Source of the DNA: Opitutia bacterium
Lineage (GTDB): Bacteria > Verrucomicrobiota > Verrucomicrobiia > Opitutales > Opitutaceae
Assembly: GCA_002737275.1 (NCBI GenBank)
Contig: NSIG01000042.1
Location: 1 to 42,140 of the forward strand
Length of the DNA stretch: 42,140 nucleotides
Direction of reading: 5' to 3'
Shown here: positions 34,560 to 42,140 of the stretch, in pieces
How positions within the stretch are numbered: the first letter of the stretch is position 1
Layout of the letters: each line of letters opens with the position of its first letter
Notes under the pieces: generated by a model
Seen by the model: the letters and a program-made list of their open reading frames with translations, nothing else
Database searches by the model: none
Told to the model about the DNA's origin: nothing
Translations under genes and position numbers: made by a program

Positions 34560-35318
34560 ATGACTCCGCCCCTTCTTGGAAGATTTGCTCTCGTGACCGG
34601 TGCCGGCCAAGGCCTCGGTGAAGCCATGGCGCTCGCCCTCGCGGAGGCCGGCGCGACGGTCGCGTTGCTTGCGCGGGATGAGGCAAAAGCGGCCGAGGTC
34701 GCGAACCGAATCCGGGCGAACGGCGGCCGCGCCGAACTTTTGGTGGCCGATGTCCGCGACGAAGCGGCGGTGAGCCGCGCGCGGGAAACGTATGAGTCGG
34801 CGCTGGGCGGCCGGTTGGACATCCTGATCAACAATGCCGGGATCAACCTGCGCAAACCGATCGCCGAATTCACGCTCACGGAGTGGAATCGCGTGATCGA
34901 AACGAACCTGACCGGCACGTTTCTGATGTGCCGTGCGTTCGTGCCGCTGATGACCGGGCTTGGCTACGGCCGGATCATCAATCTGACTTCGATGATGGCC
35001 CATATTTCGTTGCCGGGCCGCACGGCCTACTCGGCGAGCAAGTCGGCGCTGCTGGGATTCAATCGCGCGTTGGCTTTAGAGTTGGCGCCGGAGAAAATCA
35101 CGGTGAACGGGATCAGCCCCGGCGTCTGCGATACGGAGATCAACGCGCCGCTGATGGGCAACCCGGAGCTGCGGGCGACGTTTTTGGCCAAGACGCCGCT
35201 GGGTCGCTGGGGCCTGCCGAGTGAGATCGCGGCGGCGGCGATTTATTTGTGTTCGGATGCGGCGGGTTTCATGACCGGGACCGACCTCGTCATCGACGGT
35301 GGTTGGACGGCGCAGTGA
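34560..35318 (+). CDS. Short-chain dehydrogenase, gluconate 5-dehydrogenase-like
   Basis: 252 residues from ATG (MTPPLLGRFALVTGAG). Classical SDR: TGAGQGLG at 13-20, NNAG at 91-94, Ser144, Tyr157 and Lys161 (YSASK), and GTDLVIDGGW near the end. The regions NNAGINLRKPIAEF and TPLGRWGLPSEIAAA resemble gluconate 5-dehydrogenase/KduD types, which interconvert keto- and hydroxy-sugar acids with NAD(P)H. The next genes, a TIM-barrel sugar isomerase-like protein and a lactonase, fit sugar-acid metabolism. Substrate unproven. Confidence 0.86.
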   Translation: MTPPLLGRFALVTGAGQGLGEAMALALAEAGATVALLARDEAKAAEVANRIRANGGRAELLVADVRDEAAVSRARETYESALGGRLDILINNAGINLRKPIAEFTLTEWNRVIETNLTGTFLMCRAFVPLMTGLGYGRIINLTSMMAHISLPGRTAYSASKSALLGFNRALALELAPEKITVNGISPGVCDTEINAPLMGNPELRATFLAKTPLGRWGLPSEIAAAAIYLCSDAAGFMTGTDLVIDGGWTAQ

Positions 35319-35378
35319 ACGACGCTTTGATCAACGATGCGGATTGCGATGGGACCGGGATTTGGTTGGGGTGCCGGG

Positions 35379-36335
35379 ATGAACCGACGCGAATTTATGC
35401 AACGTACCTCATTGCTGGCGGCGACCGTGGCTGTGTCGGGGCGTGGACTCTCGGCGACAGCCAGCGGCCCCGGTCGGTCGTTTAAACTCGCGCTGACTCC
35501 GGGTAGCATTGGCGTGGCGGTGACGAGCCAGCGTGAGCTCAACGATCTGGCCCTGCGCCACGGCTTCGAGGCCGTCGAGCCGCGGCCGGATGAGTTGGCG
35601 GCGATGTCGGCGATGCAGGTTTCCGAGACGCTGGCGGATTTGACCGCAAAGAAACTGACGTGGGCCGCAGCGGGGCTGGCAGTTGATTTTCGCAAAGACG
35701 ACGCGCTGTTCCGTGAGGGCTTGGCGAAGCTGCCGGCGATCGCGGCGGGCCTGCAACGGGCGGGAGTGCGGCGGATGGGCACGTGGCTGATGCCCAGCAG
35801 CGACTCGCTGACCTATCGCGCCAATTTCAAGCAGCACGCGTTGCGGTTGGCGGAAGTTGCGCGGGTGCTGCGGGATCACGGGCTTGGACTCGGGCTGGAG
35901 TATGTGGGCACGCAGACGCTGTTGGTCGGGCGTAAGTATCCGTTTGTCCACACGCTGGCGGAGACCCGGGAGCTGATCGCGGAGATCGGGACGGGCAACG
36001 TGGGCTTGGTGCTCGATACCTGGCATTGGTGGCAGGCGGGCGAAACGGTGGCTGATTTGTTGACGTTGAAGAACGCCGACGTGGTCAGCGTCGATTTGAA
36101 CGATGCGCCGCAAGGCGTGGCGAAGAACCTGCAAAGAGACGGCGAGCGGGAACTGCCGGCGGCAACCGGCGTGATCGATGCAGCGGCGTTTCTCTCCGCG
36201 TTGGTGACTCTCGGCTATGACGGACCGGTGCGGGCCGAGCCGTTTAACAAAGTGCTCAATGCGCTGGAGAACGAGCCGGCCTGCGCGGCAGTGTCGGCGG
36301 CGATGAAGCGGGCGGTGGCGTTGCTCAAGAGCTAG
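35379..36335 (+). CDS. Tat-exported sugar phosphate isomerase/epimerase-like TIM barrel
   Basis: 318 residues from ATG (MNRREFMQRTSLLAATVAVSG), a twin-arginine signal with RREF. The mature domain is of the xylose-isomerase-like TIM-barrel family (AP endonuclease 2 superfamily): ALRHGFEAVEPRPDEL, GLGLEYVGTQTLL with a metal-ligand-type Glu, VGLVLDTWHWWQAGE with Asp and His ligands, VVSVDLNDAPQG, and YDGPVRAEPFN with a further Glu. These bind a divalent metal and shift carbonyl or epimerise sugars. Tat export places it in the periplasm already folded. It lies 60 bases after the SDR gene and 55 before the lactonase. Confidence 0.85.
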   Translation: MNRREFMQRTSLLAATVAVSGRGLSATASGPGRSFKLALTPGSIGVAVTSQRELNDLALRHGFEAVEPRPDELAAMSAMQVSETLADLTAKKLTWAAAGLAVDFRKDDALFREGLAKLPAIAAGLQRAGVRRMGTWLMPSSDSLTYRANFKQHALRLAEVARVLRDHGLGLGLEYVGTQTLLVGRKYPFVHTLAETRELIAEIGTGNVGLVLDTWHWWQAGETVADLLTLKNADVVSVDLNDAPQGVAKNLQRDGERELPAATGVIDAAAFLSALVTLGYDGPVRAEPFNKVLNALENEPACAAVSAAMKRAVALLKS

Positions 36336-36390
36336 CGGTGCGGCCCCTGTTGGCTTGGCTCGGACCGGGCGGCGCTGCTTAGTGGGAGAT

Positions 36391-37527
36391 ATGAAAATCC
36401 CTTCGTTGGTTCGGCTGGCACAGTGGTGGACAGTCTCATGCGGGGTGGTTGCGCTGGCAGCGGCCCAGCCGATGCCCGTTTATTTCGGCACGGGTGGGGG
36501 CGGCGCAAAGGGGATCTATCGCGCTACCTTTGATCCCAAGACCGGCAAACTCACGCCGGCCGAGTTGGCGGCTGAAGTCGGTAATCCCGGATTTCTCGCG
36601 CTGCATCCGGATGGCACAAAACTCTACGCCGTCGCCGGGGTCGCCGGGATGCCCAGTGCCGTCGGGTATCGGATCGGCGCGACGGGTGCGCTTGAGATCA
36701 TCAATTCCGCGCCAACCACCGACGGCGGCGGGGCGCATATCGCGGTGCATCCGAGCGGGAAGTTCCTTTTGACGGCCCAGTATGGCGGCGGTTCAACGGC
36801 GCTGTTTCCTCTCGACGCCCAGGGACGCCTCGGAACGGCGCAAGTCGTAAAGCACGGAACCAAGGGTTCGGGCGTGATGCCGAGCCGCCAGGAAAAGCCC
36901 CATGCGCACATGTGCGCGTTTTCACCGGACAGCCGATTTGCGCTCGTGCCCGATCTCGGGATGGACGCAATCGTGGTGCATCGGATCGACCTCGCGGCGC
37001 CTTCCATCACGATGCACGGGGTCATCGCGTCGGTCCCCGGCGGCGGAGCCCGGCACATGAAATTTTCTCCGGACGGAAAATTTATCTATCTGCTGAACGA
37101 GCTCTCGTTGTCGGTCACGTCCTTCGCTTGGGATGCGGCGGCGGGCACGGCAAACTTGATCGCGACCGTGCCGGCGCTCAGTGAAGCGGTGAAGGCCAAG
37201 GAAGCGTTTAACTCCGCCGCCGAGATTCTGGTCCACGCCAGCGGGAAGTTTCTTTACTCGTCGAATCGCGGTCACGATACGATCACGGTTTATCGCGCCG
37301 ATCCGGCGACAGCGGTCTTGCAGGTGATCCAAGTGCAACCGGTGCGCGGAGCTTTTCCGCGCAACATCGCGCTCTCGCCCGATGGCGGTTGGTTGCTCGC
37401 GGCCGGGGCCGATTCTAACACCGTCGCGGTGCATCGGGTGAATCAGACGACCGGTGAACTCACCTATCAAACCAAGGGCGTGATCAACGTGCCGGCGCCG
37501 ATCTGCATTGTTTTTCTCCAACGATAA
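36391..37527 (+). CDS. Exported beta-propeller lactonase (6-phosphogluconolactonase-type)
   Basis: 378 residues from ATG (MKIPSLVRLAQWWTV) with a Sec signal ending at ALAAAQP. Seven-bladed propeller lactonase (YbhE/Pgl type): repeated blade sequences such as NPGFLALHPDGTKLYAV, GAHIAVHPSGKFLLTAQYG, KPHAHMCAFSPDSRFALVPDLG and PRNIALSPDGGWLLAAG. Members hydrolyse 6-phosphogluconolactone or other sugar lactones. The signal peptide argues for a periplasmic lactone substrate rather than the pentose phosphate pathway. It ends the plus-strand run SDR, TIM barrel, lactonase. Confidence 0.88.
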   Translation: MKIPSLVRLAQWWTVSCGVVALAAAQPMPVYFGTGGGGAKGIYRATFDPKTGKLTPAELAAEVGNPGFLALHPDGTKLYAVAGVAGMPSAVGYRIGATGALEIINSAPTTDGGGAHIAVHPSGKFLLTAQYGGGSTALFPLDAQGRLGTAQVVKHGTKGSGVMPSRQEKPHAHMCAFSPDSRFALVPDLGMDAIVVHRIDLAAPSITMHGVIASVPGGGARHMKFSPDGKFIYLLNELSLSVTSFAWDAAAGTANLIATVPALSEAVKAKEAFNSAAEILVHASGKFLYSSNRGHDTITVYRADPATAVLQVIQVQPVRGAFPRNIALSPDGGWLLAAGADSNTVAVHRVNQTTGELTYQTKGVINVPAPICIVFLQR

Positions 37528-37546
37528 CGGGGACGAACGTTTACTG

Positions 37547-37799
37547 ACCGGGGGGGGCGGCGGGCGGCCAACGTGATAAAGCGCGGGACCGGGTCCCGTT
37601 CGCCAAAAATCAGCAGTCGGGTCCGGGCACCGGGTTGACGGTCAAACAACCGGTCGAACAGGCGGGTGCGATCCGTCTTGGCCGTGAGTTGGCCGTCGAT
37701 CGCGACTGGGTGGGCGGCTCAGTGGGCGCCGGGGCCGGCGCAGCGGGCGAACGTCCGTTCTTGATTTAGCAGCCCGGCGATCTGGCCGCGGTCGGTCCG
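37547..37799 (-). pseudogene. Possible gene remnant downstream of gtrA
   Basis: In the 273-base gap the minus strand reads RTDRGQIAGLLNQERTFARC, meets a TGA at 37719-37721, then continues in the same frame with AIDGQLTAKTDRTRLFDRLF and TRLLIFGERDPVPRFITLAA. The text looks like genuine protein rather than a GC shadow, yet there is no start codon. It may be the wreck of a gene once paired with gtrA. The family is not identified. Confidence 0.27.
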
Positions 37800-37800
37800 G

Positions 37801-38214
37801 TCAACTCGCGGGATTTGAAGCAGCCGGTTTACGCCAGACCCAGAGAAAATTGGTCGCGAGGCTGAAGCCGATGGAGAAGAAAATGGCGAGGATCGGGGCC
37901 ACTAGGTAGTGGATGCCGGACGCTTCGAGCAGATTGGCCGCCGACCACCAGACTGCGAAGCCCAAGGCATTGGCGAGATGATAGTGCCAAAGTCGTTTCC
38001 AGGTCGGGCGTCGGTTCGCAAATACCCAGCGATCTACGACTAGAAATCTCAAAACGGTTCCAACCTCACCGGAGACGAGAGTCGAAATCATGAAGGGCCA
38101 ACCCATGATGCCGACCATAAGCTTCAGCACGAGCACCCCGAACGCCGAAAAGCCCACGCCGACGACGAACCATTTTATGACTTGCGGGGTGATAAATTTC
38201 TTTAAGCGCTTCAT
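37801..38214 (-). CDS. GtrA-family membrane protein
   Basis: 137 residues from the ATG giving MKRLKKFITPQVIKW; the ORF track begins 23 codons earlier at a non-ATG start. Four hydrophobic helices: VIKWFVVGVGFSAFGVLVLK, FMISTLVSGEVGTVLRFLVV, LANALGFAVWWSAANLL, and LVAPILAIFFSIGFSLATNFLWVW. RFLVVDRWVF and NFLWVWRK are hallmarks of GtrA/DPMS-associated proteins, which are thought to help flip or present polyprenyl-linked sugars for surface glycan modification. No intact glycosyltransferase is next to it. Confidence 0.85.
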   Translation of the reverse strand: MKRLKKFITPQVIKWFVVGVGFSAFGVLVLKLMVGIMGWPFMISTLVSGEVGTVLRFLVVDRWVFANRRPTWKRLWHYHLANALGFAVWWSAANLLEASGIHYLVAPILAIFFSIGFSLATNFLWVWRKPAASNPAS

Positions 38215-38281
38215 CTGGGGCCGAACAGTTTCATAGCTCGGAGGTTTCGGCGAGTGCGAGTTACGCGAAAGCGCAGCGGGC

Positions 38282-38309
38282 AAAAAAAACCGACGCTTGG
38301 GGGCGTCGG
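38282..38309 (-). terminator. Intrinsic terminator for the minus-strand coiled-coil gene
   Basis: Read on the minus strand, CCGACGC pairs with GCGTCGG across a 6-base loop and is followed by eight T. It lies about 25 bases after the stop at 38335 and separates that gene from gtrA. Confidence 0.8.
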
Positions 38310-38334
38310 CTGAGTTTTTGACCAGCAGGCCAGA

Positions 38335-39147
<813 letters not shown>

Positions 39148-39266
39148 AGGATAGGGGGTTAAATGTTTCGAGGCGGAGATTAGTAACGGCGGAGGCGGGA
39201 ATGCAACGTCGACGTAGAGCGAGGTTTTGCGGTTGTTTTTGGAATCATGCGACGCAGGTTGGCGGC

Positions 39267-39593
39267 ATGAGTTTGAATCGGTTTGAGCAGCGGATCTTCG
39301 ACTATTGGCAAGGTCATCGCGACGAACGACAGTTTTGGCAGGAGAAGGTTCGTGGAATCGTGAAATCGCTCAACGACGACCATGCGGCGGCGACGCGGTT
39401 GGACGGGGAATTTTGGCGTTATTACGTTGAGCGGAGCGGGGTGGTGCCGGTGTTTAAGGAGGCGGCCCGCCACGAAGGTATGAAACGCACCAGTATGAAG
39501 AATTTGGCGGAATTGGTGATCCGGCTGTGGATGGAACCCCGGCCGAAGAAGAAAAAGCCGGACGCCGGCCTGGAAATGTTGCCGGGATTTTAA
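39267..39593 (+). CDS. Hypothetical small protein, 108 residues
   Basis: From ATG (MSLNRFEQRIFDYWQGHRDERQF). It is helical and basic toward the end (PRPKKKKPDAG). WRYYVERSGVVPVFKEAA and GMKRTSMKNLAELVIRLW are compact motifs that I do not place in a family. It has no signal peptide. The upstream 22 codons in the ORF track are Arg- and Cys-rich and lie in the promoter gap, so the later ATG was used. The GlmU-like gene follows 60 bases on. Confidence 0.65.
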   Translation: MSLNRFEQRIFDYWQGHRDERQFWQEKVRGIVKSLNDDHAAATRLDGEFWRYYVERSGVVPVFKEAARHEGMKRTSMKNLAELVIRLWMEPRPKKKKPDAGLEMLPGF

Positions 39594-39653
39594 TGCGGAA
39601 AATGCCGCTGTCCCTGTCCTGAGATTTGCTCCAACTTCATCGACGTTGTCCAA

Positions 39654-40334
39654 ATGATCGCTTCCGACTTTTTTTCTCTGCCCCAGTCGCTCGCAGCTTT
39701 TGCGGCGCATTTTCCGGGGGACGTGGCGCCGTGGGAATGGCTCAAGCGCATCGGGCCGGCGCTCGCGGCGCATAAGTTTGAGGGGGCTTTGCCGGCGCGG
39801 CCGGCGGGCGTGCACATTGAAGGATTCGTTTTCATTCACCCGACTGTAACGTTGCCGCCGTATGCGACGATCATCGGACCGGCGTGGATCGGCAAGGGGA
39901 CGGAGATCCGGCCGGGAGCGTTTATCCGGGGCAACGTCATCGTGGGGGCGAATTGCGTGCTGGGGAACGCGTGCGAGTTTAAAAACTGCTTGTTGATGGA
40001 TGGCGCGCAGGTGCCGCATTTCAGCTACGTGGGCGACTCGATTTTGGGTAACGGCGCGCACTTCGGCGCGGGGGTAATTTGCTCCAACCTACGGCTTGAT
40101 CAGAAATTTATCACCGTGCGCACGCCCGAGACGGTGCACGAAACCGGGTTGAGAAAATTTGGCGCGATTGTGGGCGACCGGGCCGAGGTAGGCTGCAACG
40201 CGGTGCTCAATCCCGGAACGGTGCTCGGACCGCGGGCGCTGGTGATGCCGACGGTGGCGTTTTCGGGTTACCTGCCGGCGGCGACGATTGCGAAGTCACG
40301 GGGCGGCGTGACGCTGTTGCCGCGCCGGGATTGA
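39654..40334 (+). CDS. GlmU-like left-handed beta-helix acyltransferase
   Basis: 226 residues from ATG (MIASDFFSLPQSLAAF). An N-terminal helical cap (1-50) precedes hexapeptide repeats with [LIV]-G-x4 spacing (IIGPAWIGKGTEIRPGAFIRGNVIVGANCVLGN). VPHFSYVGDSILGNGAHFGAGVICSN corresponds to the GlmU acetyltransferase active-site region (HLSYLGDAEIGE...GAGT). It lacks the GlmU pyrophosphorylase domain. It probably transfers an acyl or acetyl group to a sugar nucleotide, but which is unknown. It sits 36 bases before trpS. Confidence 0.83.
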   Translation: MIASDFFSLPQSLAAFAAHFPGDVAPWEWLKRIGPALAAHKFEGALPARPAGVHIEGFVFIHPTVTLPPYATIIGPAWIGKGTEIRPGAFIRGNVIVGANCVLGNACEFKNCLLMDGAQVPHFSYVGDSILGNGAHFGAGVICSNLRLDQKFITVRTPETVHETGLRKFGAIVGDRAEVGCNAVLNPGTVLGPRALVMPTVAFSGYLPAATIAKSRGGVTLLPRRD

Positions 40335-40370
40335 CGCCGCGGCGAGACGTCCGCGAAGCTCCGATTTTCC

Positions 40371-41336
40371 ATGCGCACACTCACCGGCATCACGCCCTCC
40401 GGCACGCTCCACATCGGCAATTATTTCGGCGCGATGCGGCCGGCGATCGAGGCGCAATCGCGGGGCGATTGTTTCTATTTTATCGCGGACTACCACTCGA
40501 TGACGACGGTGACGGATGCGGCGGAGCGGCGGAAAAACACGCAGGGAATCGCGCTCGACTGGCTGGCGTGCGGGCTTGATCCGAAGACGAGTGTTTTCTG
40601 GCGGCAAAGTGATGTGCCCGAAGGGTGCGAACTCATGTGGATGCTCGGCTCGCTCGCGCCGATGGGCCTGATGGAGCGGGCGCACAGTTTTAAGGATAAG
40701 ACGGCCAAAGGAATTTCGCCGAACTTTGGGCTGTTTGCGTATCCGGTGCTGATGGCGGCCGATATCTTGCTCTACGACACGCACCGCGTGCCGGTCGGCC
40801 GCGACCAGAAGCAGCACGTCGAGATGACGCGCGACATGGCGATCAAGTTCAACGAGGCCTACGGCGAGACGCTGGTGGTGCCGGAGTCGGAGATCCGTGA
40901 CGAAGTCGCGGTGATTCCCGGGCTTGATGGGCAGAAAATGTCGAAAAGCTACGGTAACACGATCGAGATTTTCGGCGACGAGAAGGCGCTGCGAAAAAAG
41001 ATCATGGGCATCGTGATGGACTCGCGCACGCCGGCGGAGCCCAAGCCGGATGCGGACAAAAATCTGGCGATCCAGCTGCTGAAGTTTTTTGCGCCGGCGG
41101 AGGTGGCGACGGATTTCGAAAATCGGTTGCGGGCGGGCGGGCTGGGTTACGGTGATTTGAAGAAGGCGCTGTTTGAGCACTACTGGAATTTCTTCGCGGC
41201 GGCGCGGGCGCGACGGGCGGAACTCGCGGCGAACCCGGATCACGTGGAGGAGGTGCTGCGCGAAGGCGCGCAACGGGCGAGGGCGGTGGCGGAGCAGGTA
41301 ATCGATCGGGCGCGCAAGGCGTGTGGCCTGCGCTGA
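40371..41336 (+). CDS. trpS: Tryptophanyl-tRNA synthetase
   Basis: 321 residues. Class I synthetase: GTLHIGNYFG (HIGN at 14-17) and GQKMSKSYGN (189-193), with SLAPMGLMERAHSFKDK, LLYDTHRVPVGRDQKQHVEMTRD, and a C-terminal helical domain. It charges tRNA-Trp. Length is as expected for bacterial TrpRS. I see no terminator after the stop, and the next gene converges. Confidence 0.95.
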   Translation: MRTLTGITPSGTLHIGNYFGAMRPAIEAQSRGDCFYFIADYHSMTTVTDAAERRKNTQGIALDWLACGLDPKTSVFWRQSDVPEGCELMWMLGSLAPMGLMERAHSFKDKTAKGISPNFGLFAYPVLMAADILLYDTHRVPVGRDQKQHVEMTRDMAIKFNEAYGETLVVPESEIRDEVAVIPGLDGQKMSKSYGNTIEIFGDEKALRKKIMGIVMDSRTPAEPKPDADKNLAIQLLKFFAPAEVATDFENRLRAGGLGYGDLKKALFEHYWNFFAAARARRAELAANPDHVEEVLREGAQRARAVAEQVIDRARKACGLR

Positions 41337-41554
41337 GCCCGATTTGAGGGCCAAGTGGATAATTCGGCTAGATTGCTTCGTCGCTGAGTTTCTCGCAACG
41401 ACAGTCGGCTTATCGAGGGACGTTGGGGTAAGCTGCGTTCAAGCTGAGTCGGATGACGAAGCTTGGTAGGAACAATTGGCGGGTGATGGATTGGCTGGGC
41501 GGGCGTGCGCGCGGGGCGTGGAGGGCGAGTCGGAGACTCTGCCCTACGTAGGAC
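41337..41554. other. Gap between trpS and the secreted-repeat protein
   Basis: 218 bases, no gene. The palindrome AGGGCGAGTC-GGA-GACTCTGCCCT with CTAC tail (41522-41548) is the third copy of the GGGCGGGTC-type element. The rest shows nothing I can name. Confidence 0.45.
41522..41548. repeat. Intergenic palindrome AGGGCGAGTC/GACTCTGCCCT with CTAC tail
   Basis: A long imperfect inverted repeat (single extra T in the right arm) with loop GGA, closely like those at 9998 and 17091. It is located just before the stop of the minus-strand gene that enters the window from the right. Confidence 0.55.
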
Positions 41555-42140
41555 TCAGGGTAATTCGTAGATTTCGATCAGGGCGACACCAGTGGTGTCG
41601 TTTACGCCGCTGACTTGGGCGGTGTAGTTGCCGGGGGCGACCGTGACGATGAGCGCGGCGTCGCGGCTCGCGGGATTGGGCAAGGCGAAGGCACCGGTGC
41701 GGGCGAAGGCGGCGACGAACTCGGCGGTGCCGGTGGCGGTGGTGTTGGCGGCCCAGTTGTCGTTGGCGTGGAGGAGCGTGGTATCGCGGAAAACTTCGAG
41801 TTTCGGATCGGCGAGGGTGTTGGGCACGCCGAACTGGGTGAGGCCGGGGCCGATGCCGCGGATGAGAACGGTGCGCGGGACGTTGCCCGAGAGCGTGAAA
41901 CCGGCGATGAGCAGATCGGCCCCGGTGCCGACTTGGGCGCGGGCGGAGAGGTTGAGGAGGCGGGCGGGCGCGGCGGGAGAATCGAGGTCGTAGACTTCGG
42001 CGAGCGCGACTCCGCTCGCCGTGCCGGGCGGGGAGACGTTGGCGGTGTAGTTGCCGGCGAGAAAAGTCTGGGTGAGGGCCGCGTCTCGACCGGCGGGATC
42101 GAGGGGGAAGGCGCCGACGGACGGGAATAGGGCGGCCAAC
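41555..42140 (-). CDS. C-terminal end of a repeat-containing secreted protein
   Basis: Only the last ~194 residues are inside; the frame continues past the window edge, and the ORF-track start codon is internal. Two copies of a unit read GAFPLDPAGRDAALTQTF and GAFALPNPASRDAALIVTV, each followed by GNYTA and then SGVALAEVYDLD or TGVALIEIYELP. Between them lies NLSARAQVGTGADLLIAGF and VLIRGIGPGLTQFGVPNTL, a module common at the C-termini of large exported proteins in Verrucomicrobiota. It is probably a surface or secreted protein; the catalytic part, if any, lies outside. Confidence 0.75.
   Translation of the reverse strand, partial: LAALFPSVGAFPLDPAGRDAALTQTFLAGNYTANVSPPGTASGVALAEVYDLDSPAAPARLLNLSARAQVGTGADLLIAGFTLSGNVPRTVLIRGIGPGLTQFGVPNTLADPKLEVFRDTTLLHANDNWAANTTATGTAEFVAAFARTGAFALPNPASRDAALIVTVAPGNYTAQVSGVNDTTGVALIEIYELP

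Noticed and set aside
41615-42130. 171-codon plus-strand ORF at the right edge
   Set aside because: Gly/Ala/Glu-rich antisense reading of the secreted-repeat protein.

Overview
The window is a dense stretch of GC-rich bacterial chromosome with about 46 genes on both strands. The gene content, the compact family-B DNA polymerase, and a C-terminal fragment with repeats of a type common in large secreted verrucomicrobial proteins suggest Verrucomicrobiota, probably near the Opitutales/Opitutaceae. That placement is inference from protein character, since no rRNA or full marker set is present. I see no phage, transposase, CRISPR array, tRNA or rRNA. Most of the region is core metabolism and information processing with a few unusual accessory genes.

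Layout. 1-4.7 kb: the end of aspS, glnB (PII) behind a candidate sigma-54 promoter, a purine-type phosphoribosyltransferase, an M20 peptidase, a RbsD/FucU mutarotase, a short-chain dehydrogenase, and a small basic coiled-coil/HTH protein that looks nucleoid-associated. 4.8-10 kb: dxs-xseB (minus), a bacterial homologue of protein arginine methyltransferases, trmO, a cytoplasmic FKBP and an S4-domain protein. 10-17 kb: argA with a small membrane protein, proS-clpS-DUF2017-like, and a family-B DNA polymerase. 17-22.7 kb: a MoeB-rhodanese fusion, then ruvX, truA, comF, accD and folC on the plus strand. 22.7-31.1 kb, all minus: purA, glyA, an arginine-phosphatase-like LMW-PTP, an exported unknown, purD, a ParE/RelE-type toxin-antitoxin pair directly ahead of purD, and a large LOG-domain protein. 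31.3-42.1 kb: an exported FKBP, a PhoD-type phosphatase, a sugar-acid cluster (SDR, Tat-exported TIM barrel, lactonase), GtrA, a membrane-anchored coiled-coil protein, a GlmU-like acyltransferase, trpS, and the end of a repeat-bearing secreted protein.

How the genes work together. Purine and one-carbon genes cluster (purA, glyA, purD, folC nearby). accD-folC and dxs-xseB are housekeeping pairs. clpS plus the DUF2017-like gene form an N-end-rule protease adaptor unit. The two SDRs, the epimerase-like TIM barrel, the lactonase and the RbsD-like protein point to sugar or sugar-acid catabolism.

Most noteworthy: an AccD whose four zinc-ribbon cysteines are all replaced; a PRMT-like enzyme with an intact double-E loop; a 635-residue LOG protein with an unrecognised N-terminal region of about 400 residues; a hairpin that swallows the truA start codon; a GG-N10-GC promoter before glnB; and a scattered set of short intergenic palindromes, often followed by CTAC.
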